DNA of 9,442 bases from JBLHLB01 sp047618505 (lineage in GTDB: Bacteria > Planctomycetota > UBA1135 > GCA-002686595), in NCBI GenBank assembly GCA_047618505.1, contig JBLHLB010000145.1:1-9442 (forward strand), read 5' to 3'. The notes under the pieces are model-generated. The model was not told where the DNA came from. It saw only the letters and a program-made list of their open reading frames with translations, and searched no databases. Shown piece by piece: positions 4,797 to 9,442 of the stretch. The position numbers were made by a program, and so were the translations under genes. Numbering within the stretch: position 1 is the first letter of the stretch; each line of letters begins with the position of its first letter.

Positions 4797-6773
4797 ATGG
4801 AAAGCCTCCTCTGGCTCTGGCTGCTGCCGCTATTCCCTCTCCTGGGTAGCGCAGTCGCCGGGACGCTCCATCTTCTGACCCTGCGTGCGCGCAAGACCAA
4901 CCCCGAGGCTGCCGGCTACGGCAAGCTCGCAGGTTTGGTCGCCTGTGGCGCCATGGGTGCGGCCTTCGTTGTCGCCCTCTCCAGCTTCCTGCAGTTGCGC
5001 GCCGGTGGCCACGACCTCGTAGCCCTGGAAAGCACGGCCTGGAACTGGATTGACACCGGCAGCTTCGACATTCAGATGAGCCTGGTGGTCGACCACCTCT
5101 CCGCCGTGATGATCCTGATCATCACCGGGGTCGGCCTGCTGATTCACGTGTACTCGACCGGCTACATGAAGGGCGATCCGGGCTACGGGAAGTTCTTCTC
5201 GTACCTGAACCTGTTTGTGTTCGCGATGTTGATGCTGGTGCTTTCCTCCAGCCTGGCGGGACTCTTCGTCGGCTGGGAAGGTGTCGGGCTTTGCTCTTAC
5301 CTGTTGATCGGCTTCTGGTACCAGAAAGGCTGGCCGGCGGAAGCGGGCCAGAAGGCCTTTGTGGTCAACCGCATCGGGGACGCCTGCTTCCTCCTGGGCG
5401 CTTTCCTGTTGATCCAGGTTTTCGGGACTCTGGACCTTTCAAACATTGCTGGCGGTGTTGCCGCCGCGCTACCGGGGAACGAGACAACCCTGATGTGGGC
5501 AGCGCTGCTGCTCTTCGGAGGATGCTGTGGTAAGTCTGCGCAGTTCCCTCTCTTCACCTGGTTGCCGGACGCCATGGCGGGACCCACGCCGGTTTCGGCT
5601 CTGATCCACGCGGCCACAATGGTGACAGCCGGTGTGTATCTGATCGTGCGCTTGAACCCGCTCTTCGCCGCGAGCGAAACGGTACTCCTGGTGATCGGGA
5701 TCGTCGGTGCACTGACGGCCTTCATCGGCGCATCCAGCGCGCTACAACAAAACGACATCAAGAAGGTCTTGGCCTACTCGACTGTCAGTCAGTTGGGCTA
5801 CATGTTCCTGGCCCTCTCCTGCGGCGCCTGGGGCACGGCAATCTTCCACCTGATGACCCACGCCTTCTTCAAGGGACTGCTATTCCTTGGGGCTGGCTCG
5901 GTCATTCACGGAATGCACGACGAGCAGGACATGCGCAAGATGGGCGGTCTGCGTTCGCACATGCCGCGCACCTATTGGACCTTCCTCGCCGGTGCCGCAG
6001 CCCTATCGGGCTTGCCCTTGATGTCAGGCTTCTTCTCAAAGGATGAGATCCTGGCGCACACCTTTGGTCACGGGGGTGTCTATGACATCCTTTGGATCAT
6101 TGGCATCGCGTCGGCGGCCATGACAGCCTTCTACACCTGGCGCATGGTGGCCCTGACCTTCTTCGGTGAGGAGCGTTTCGATCCGGCCAAAGTTCACCCC
6201 CACGAGTCGCCGAGATCCATGACGATTCCCCTGGTGGTGCTAGCGGTGCTGGCCCTGGCCGGCGGGCTTATTGGACTTCCCCATGTAGTGCCGTTACTGC
6301 CCACGCAGGTGCTGCAGCATTGGCTCGAGCCGGTGACAAGGGCGGGAACTCTTCTGTTGCACCACGGCGAAGCGACGGAACTGCCGGCCTTAACGGAATG
6401 GATGCTGCTTGGATTCGGAAGCGTGGTGGCACTCTTCTTTGCCCACAAGGGCTTCCACACCTACGAGCGTGGCTTCGAAGACGACATCGCCTTTGGCCAA
6501 CGCAATCCGAAGCTCACTCGCTTTATTGGTGATGCCTGGCGCATCGACCGTCTCTACCTGGAACGGATCGTTCAGCCACTCAAGCTTGTGACCTTCGTCA
6601 CGGCGACCTTCGTCGATCAACTCGGCATCGACGGCATCGTCAATGGCGTCGCCTTACTGGCCCGAAAGGTCGGCGGCAAGTTGCGCCGCCAGACCGACGG
6701 CAACCTCAAGAACTACGCCCTTTGGATGGGAACCGGCGCCACGGCGCTGGTCCTGCTCTGGATCGCGGCCTAA
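4797..6773 (+). CDS. nuoL: NADH-quinone oxidoreductase subunit L (658 aa)
   Basis: NuoL (ND5) is the distal antiporter-like proton pump of the membrane arm and carries the long lateral helix along it. Proton-channel residues are in their usual settings: Glu161 (GWEGVGLCSYLLIGFWY), Lys246 (CCGKSAQFPLFTWLPDAM), His271 (SALIHAATMVTAGVYL), Lys322/323 (QNDIKKVLAYSTVSQLGYM), His351, His355 and Lys359 (FHLMTHAFFKGLLFLGAGS) and Lys415 (GFFSKDEIL). The core of fourteen helices is followed by a hydrophilic/amphipathic lateral-helix region (about 550-635) and a final membrane helix (about 638-657). Length is typical (about 610-700). The ATG is the first start after the gap and gives the usual short N-terminus before helix 1. 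The ribosome site is poor: only AGAG, 3 bases before the ATG. It may be the first gene of a separately tuned nuoLMN part. Stop TAA, 4 bases before nuoM. Confidence 0.97.
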   Translation: MESLLWLWLLPLFPLLGSAVAGTLHLLTLRARKTNPEAAGYGKLAGLVACGAMGAAFVVALSSFLQLRAGGHDLVALESTAWNWIDTGSFDIQMSLVVDHLSAVMILIITGVGLLIHVYSTGYMKGDPGYGKFFSYLNLFVFAMLMLVLSSSLAGLFVGWEGVGLCSYLLIGFWYQKGWPAEAGQKAFVVNRIGDACFLLGAFLLIQVFGTLDLSNIAGGVAAALPGNETTLMWAALLLFGGCCGKSAQFPLFTWLPDAMAGPTPVSALIHAATMVTAGVYLIVRLNPLFAASETVLLVIGIVGALTAFIGASSALQQNDIKKVLAYSTVSQLGYMFLALSCGAWGTAIFHLMTHAFFKGLLFLGAGSVIHGMHDEQDMRKMGGLRSHMPRTYWTFLAGAAALSGLPLMSGFFSKDEILAHTFGHGGVYDILWIIGIASAAMTAFYTWRMVALTFFGEERFDPAKVHPHESPRSMTIPLVVLAVLALAGGLIGLPHVVPLLPTQVLQHWLEPVTRAGTLLLHHGEATELPALTEWMLLGFGSVVALFFAHKGFHTYERGFEDDIAFGQRNPKLTRFIGDAWRIDRLYLERIVQPLKLVTFVTATFVDQLGIDGIVNGVALLARKVGGKLRRQTDGNLKNYALWMGTGATALVLLWIAA

Positions 6774-6777
6774 TCGC

Positions 6778-8373
6778 ATGTTGCTCACCCTTCTGATTTT
6801 CACACCGCTCCTGGGTGTGCTGCTGATCGCTCTCCTGCCAAAGGAGAACATCAAGGCCCTGCGACTAGCGACCCTGGCGGTAACGTCAGTCGTGACGCTC
6901 CTGGGCCTGGTGCTCTGGAGCAGCTTCGATGGATCGATCGCCGGCTTTCAGCCAGATCTCGACGTGGCCAAGACGTGGTTCTACTTGCCCCTTTCCACGG
7001 TCCAAGTTCCGATCCAATTCCGCCTGGGGATAGACGGCCTCTCGATCCTAATGGTCGCGTTGACCGCGGTACTAATGCCCCTGGTCGTGCTGTCCTCCTA
7101 CGGGCACGTGAATACGCGTGTGAAGGAGTTCCTGATCTGGCTGCTGGTGATGGAAGCAGGAATGATGGGTGTATTCCTGTCCCTTGATCTGGTGCTCTTC
7201 TATGTCTTCTGGGAGATCAGCCTGGTTCCCCTGTACTTCATCCTCGGCATCTGGGGCGGCGAAGATCGCATCTATGCCACGGTCAAGTTCTTCCTCTTCA
7301 CGGTGGCCGGAAGCCTGGTGATGCTGGTCGCGATTCTTGCGCTGATCCTGCAAACCAGCACCGCCAGCCTGCCGGAGTTACTCGAAGCGGGCACCTACGC
7401 CGCCAACGGCACACCACCTACCTGGATCTTCCTGGCCTTCGCCTTGGCCTTCTCGATCAAGGTGCCGCTCTTGCCCTTCCACACTTGGTTGGCGGACGCG
7501 CACACCCAGGCGCCCACCTCCGGCTCGGTATTGCTCGCCGGTGTTCTACTGAAGATGGGCACTTACGGGTTGCTACGCTTTGGGATCCAACTGTTCCCCG
7601 AAGCGGTCATCACCTGGTCACCGCTTTTCATGGGTCTGGGCGCAGTGGGCATTGTCTACGGAGCGTTCCTCGCCATGGCGCAGAATGACCTGAAGCGCCT
7701 TGTGGCCTGTTCTTCGATCAGTCACCTAGGCTTTGTTGTCCTGGGTATGTTCGCCCTGACACAGGCTGGCCTACGCGGCAGCGTCCTGCAGATGGTCAGC
7801 CATGGCATCTCGACAGGACTGCTATTCCTCCTGGTCGGAATGATCTACGAGCGACGTCACACGCGCGCCCTTGATCAATTCGGTGGCTTGGCCTCGACCA
7901 TGCCGGTCTTCGCGCTGTTCTTCGTCTTTGCGGTGCTTTCCAGTGTCGGACTCCCGGGCCTAAATGGCTTCGTCGGTGAGTTCCTGATTCTCATGGGTAG
8001 CTTCGAAGCCTCGAAGCTCTGGGGCACTGTCGGCGTCACCGGCATCGTCTTCGGCGCGATCTACCTTTTGACGATGACGCGACGCGTGCTCTTTGGCCCC
8101 GTGATTCACGAAGCCAATCGCAAGCTCGCCGACCTAACGCCGCGCGAAATCCTGACGATGACGCCCCTGTGCGTGCTGGTTGTCTGGATTGGCGTGCAGC
8201 CGAACTATTTCCTGGGCAAGAGCGACGCCAGCATTGATCTCCTTCACCAACGCCTCGAGATGGCCCGCGGCTCGATGGAGAGCGCACGTCTTGAGCGCAA
8301 CGGGGATGAGCCCCTTGAACTCGTCTTTGCCACCCAAGCTTCTCCCCTTCCGCTGGGAGGCCTCGACCGATGA
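6778..8373 (+). CDS. nuoM: NADH-quinone oxidoreductase subunit M (531 aa)
   Basis: NuoM (ND4) is the middle antiporter-like proton pump. The ATG at 6778 gives MLLTLLIFTPLLGVLLIALL, the normal first helix; the frame is open further upstream to 6643, but that part lies in nuoL and encodes unrelated basic sequence. Channel residues visible: Glu146 (FWEISLVPLYF), Lys228 (SIKVPLLPFHTWLADAHTQAP), Lys259 (LLKMGTYGLLRFG), Lys306 (QNDLKRLVACSSISHLGFV), His342, and Glu401 (GFVGEFLIL). The core matches fourteen helices. After the last helix (ending near 476) there is a hydrophilic tail of about 50 residues, somewhat longer than in E. coli NuoM (about 509 aa in total, from memory). No good ribosome site is seen, so translation probably depends on ribosomes finishing nuoL 4 bases earlier. 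The TGA overlaps the nuoN ATG. Confidence 0.96.
   Translation: MLLTLLIFTPLLGVLLIALLPKENIKALRLATLAVTSVVTLLGLVLWSSFDGSIAGFQPDLDVAKTWFYLPLSTVQVPIQFRLGIDGLSILMVALTAVLMPLVVLSSYGHVNTRVKEFLIWLLVMEAGMMGVFLSLDLVLFYVFWEISLVPLYFILGIWGGEDRIYATVKFFLFTVAGSLVMLVAILALILQTSTASLPELLEAGTYAANGTPPTWIFLAFALAFSIKVPLLPFHTWLADAHTQAPTSGSVLLAGVLLKMGTYGLLRFGIQLFPEAVITWSPLFMGLGAVGIVYGAFLAMAQNDLKRLVACSSISHLGFVVLGMFALTQAGLRGSVLQMVSHGISTGLLFLLVGMIYERRHTRALDQFGGLASTMPVFALFFVFAVLSSVGLPGLNGFVGEFLILMGSFEASKLWGTVGVTGIVFGAIYLLTMTRRVLFGPVIHEANRKLADLTPREILTMTPLCVLVVWIGVQPNYFLGKSDASIDLLHQRLEMARGSMESARLERNGDEPLELVFATQASPLPLGGLDR
8355..8360 (+). promoter_or_regulatory. Ribosome binding site of nuoN
   Basis: GGGAGG lies 9 bases before the ATG at 8370, within the last codons of nuoM. 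It is the best Shine-Dalgarno match in the window and supports this start. Confidence 0.75.
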
Positions 8374-9442
8374 GCGCGCCCGTGACTCTTTCGACCGCCA
8401 ACGACCTGGCTGACATTTTTGGCCCTTCCCTGTGGGAAGGTGCCGGCACCGCAACTGCTCCGATCTTCGTGATTGGGGTTGGGGTGCTTCTGCTGCTCGT
8501 GTTCGGCATCATCGACCGACTCAAGCCCTTTGCTGGGATCGTGATCGTTGCAACTCTGCTGCTTGCTCTTGGCTGCAACATTAGCCAACTGATGGGCGAT
8601 GAAGTGCCGGGGATCGTGCTTGATGGCACCTTCGTTGCGAACCGGGTTACGGCACTCTGGGGTGTGATGTTCTGCATTGGAACGCTCCTGGCCTACGGTT
8701 ACTCGGTCGGGTACTACGAGCGCGAACACAGACCCTTCAAGCTGGAGCATGACGCTCTCATGCTCTGCGCACCTGCCGGCATGATGCTGATGGTCGGCGC
8801 GGGGAACCTCGTTGTGTTCTTTGTCGGGCTCGAGTTGCTTTCAATTCCGCTCTACGCACTGGCCGCCTTCCAACGTTCCAAGGCGACCTCGGTGGAAGCA
8901 GGCCTCAAGTATTTCCTCCTGGGCTCCTTCTCGAGCGCGATCTTCCTCTACGGCGCATCGCTGCTCTACGCGGCAACCGGCACGATTGCCGTCGTCGGTG
9001 AAGGCAACTTGATCGACCACGCCAGGGCCGGAGACCTCTCAAACCTGATGGGTCTAGCGGGCTCTGCACTCTTGGCCTCAAGCCTGTTCTTCAAGATCTC
9101 CGCCTTCCCCTTCCACCTCTGGACGCCAGACGTCTACGAAGGCAGTCCGACTCCCGTTACGGCCCTCATGGCCACCGGCACGAAGGCGGCAGCCATCGGC
9201 GTACTTGTGAACCTGACGCACCTGTTCCCCGCTTCGGCCGCAACGTACATCGGTGTGATCGCCCTGATCACCATGGCCATCGGCAACCTAGGCGCCCTGG
9301 TACAGACAAACCTCAAGCGCATGTTGGCCTACTCGGGTATCGCCCACGCGGGCACGCTGCTGTTGATCATCGCCGCTGGCCTGGCAGGTGGGCTGGAGGA
9401 GAACGCGCTGCGCGCGGCACTGTTCTACATGGGCGCCTACAT
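8370..9442 (+). CDS. nuoN: NADH-quinone oxidoreductase subunit N, N-terminal part (3' truncated by window edge)
   Basis: NuoN (ND2) is the proximal antiporter-like pump, next to NuoK. The frame from the ATG at 8370 stays open to the window end (357 codons), about three quarters of a usual NuoN of 480-500 residues. Family motifs: Glu155 in FFVGLELLSIPLYALAAF, Lys180 in EAGLKYFLLGSFSSA, Lys242 in FFKISAFPFHLWTPDVYEG followed by SPTPVTALM, Lys272 in TGTKAAA, and Lys316 in NLKRMLAYSGIAHAGTLLL. These are the channel glutamate and lysines of the family. The ATG overlaps the nuoM stop (ATGA) and has a strong ribosome site. The N-terminus (about 30 residues, ending WEGAGTATAP) comes before the first clear hydrophobic helix. 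The last helices lie outside the window. No frameshift or stop is seen. Confidence 0.96.
   Translation, partial: MSAPVTLSTANDLADIFGPSLWEGAGTATAPIFVIGVGVLLLLVFGIIDRLKPFAGIVIVATLLLALGCNISQLMGDEVPGIVLDGTFVANRVTALWGVMFCIGTLLAYGYSVGYYEREHRPFKLEHDALMLCAPAGMMLMVGAGNLVVFFVGLELLSIPLYALAAFQRSKATSVEAGLKYFLLGSFSSAIFLYGASLLYAATGTIAVVGEGNLIDHARAGDLSNLMGLAGSALLASSLFFKISAFPFHLWTPDVYEGSPTPVTALMATGTKAAAIGVLVNLTHLFPASAATYIGVIALITMAIGNLGALVQTNLKRMLAYSGIAHAGTLLLIIAAGLAGGLEENALRAALFYMGAY

Larger units (their letters stand above)
1..9442 (+). other. nuo operon segment (nuoFGHIJKLMN), open at both ends
   Basis: Nine consecutive same-strand genes all encode subunits of NADH:quinone oxidoreductase, in the standard bacterial order F-G-H-I-J-K-L-M-N. 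Junctions: F/G 39 bases apart, G/H overlap 4, H/I 16 apart, I/J overlap 28, J/K overlap 4, K/L 95 apart, L/M 4 apart, M/N overlap 4. Such packing implies one polycistronic message with translational coupling. No promoter for the whole unit or final terminator lies inside the window, as both ends run off mid-gene. The subunit order and the linked NuoF/NuoG show an NADH-dependent enzyme rather than the F420H2 or ferredoxin forms that lack NuoEFG. No gene-free stretch exceeds 95 bases. Confidence 0.96.

Noticed and set aside
6643..6777. Possible upstream extension of nuoM by 45 codons
   Set aside because: It overlaps the conserved nuoL C-terminus and encodes basic sequence unlike any NuoM N-terminus; the ATG at 6778 gives the standard first helix.
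8036..8750. Several - strand open frames across the end of nuoM and the start of nuoN
   Set aside because: The nuoM and nuoN frames are clear from family motifs; the reverse frames have no domain and no ribosome site I could see.
1..9442. A new accessory, defence or mobile system in the window
   Set aside because: Every substantial stretch is explained by nine complex I genes with intact motifs; no extra gene, repeat array or insertion was found on either strand.

Overview
This window is an ordinary-looking but tightly packed stretch of a bacterial nuo operon, encoding the proton-pumping NADH:quinone oxidoreductase (respiratory complex I). All genes are on the + strand, in the order nuoF (3' part only), nuoG, nuoH, nuoI, nuoJ, nuoK, nuoL, nuoM, nuoN (5' part only). 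Every gene was recognised from its family motifs. There is no mobile element, tRNA, rRNA, CRISPR array or accessory cassette, and no gene-free stretch longer than 95 bases.

Organism: the DNA is GC-rich (roughly 60 % by eye), uses GTG starts for three of the eight visible starts, and encodes a complete NADH-oxidising (NuoF/NuoG) plus quinone-reducing and proton-pumping complex. This fits an aerobically or anaerobically respiring, probably Gram-negative bacterium. I cannot name the phylum. NuoG is unusually short (491 residues) but keeps all the cysteines for clusters N1b, N5, N4 and the optional N7.

Layout: 1-791 is the end of NuoF with its N3 cluster site. 831-2306 is NuoG, the electron wire of the peripheral arm. 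2303-3325 is NuoH, the membrane subunit at the quinone chamber. 3342-3866 is NuoI, carrying clusters N6a and N6b. 3839-4384 is NuoJ and 4381-4701 is NuoK, the small membrane subunits linking the quinone site to the pumps. A 95-base gap with two predicted RNA hairpins follows. Then come the three antiporter-like pumps: NuoL (4797-6773), NuoM (6778-8373) and NuoN (8370 to beyond the window). Subunits A to E are presumably upstream, but this cannot be seen.

How it works together: NADH is oxidised at FMN in NuoF. Electrons pass through the Fe-S clusters of NuoF, NuoG and NuoI to quinone at NuoH. The energy is carried through NuoH, NuoJ and NuoK to the lysine/glutamate channels in NuoN, NuoM and NuoL, which move protons. 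Genes are coupled by 4-base stop/start overlaps (G/H, J/K, M/N), a 28-base overlap (I/J) or short gaps (H/I, L/M). I found no evidence for a new biological system. The points most worth a second look are the reduced NuoG and the structured nuoK-nuoL gap.
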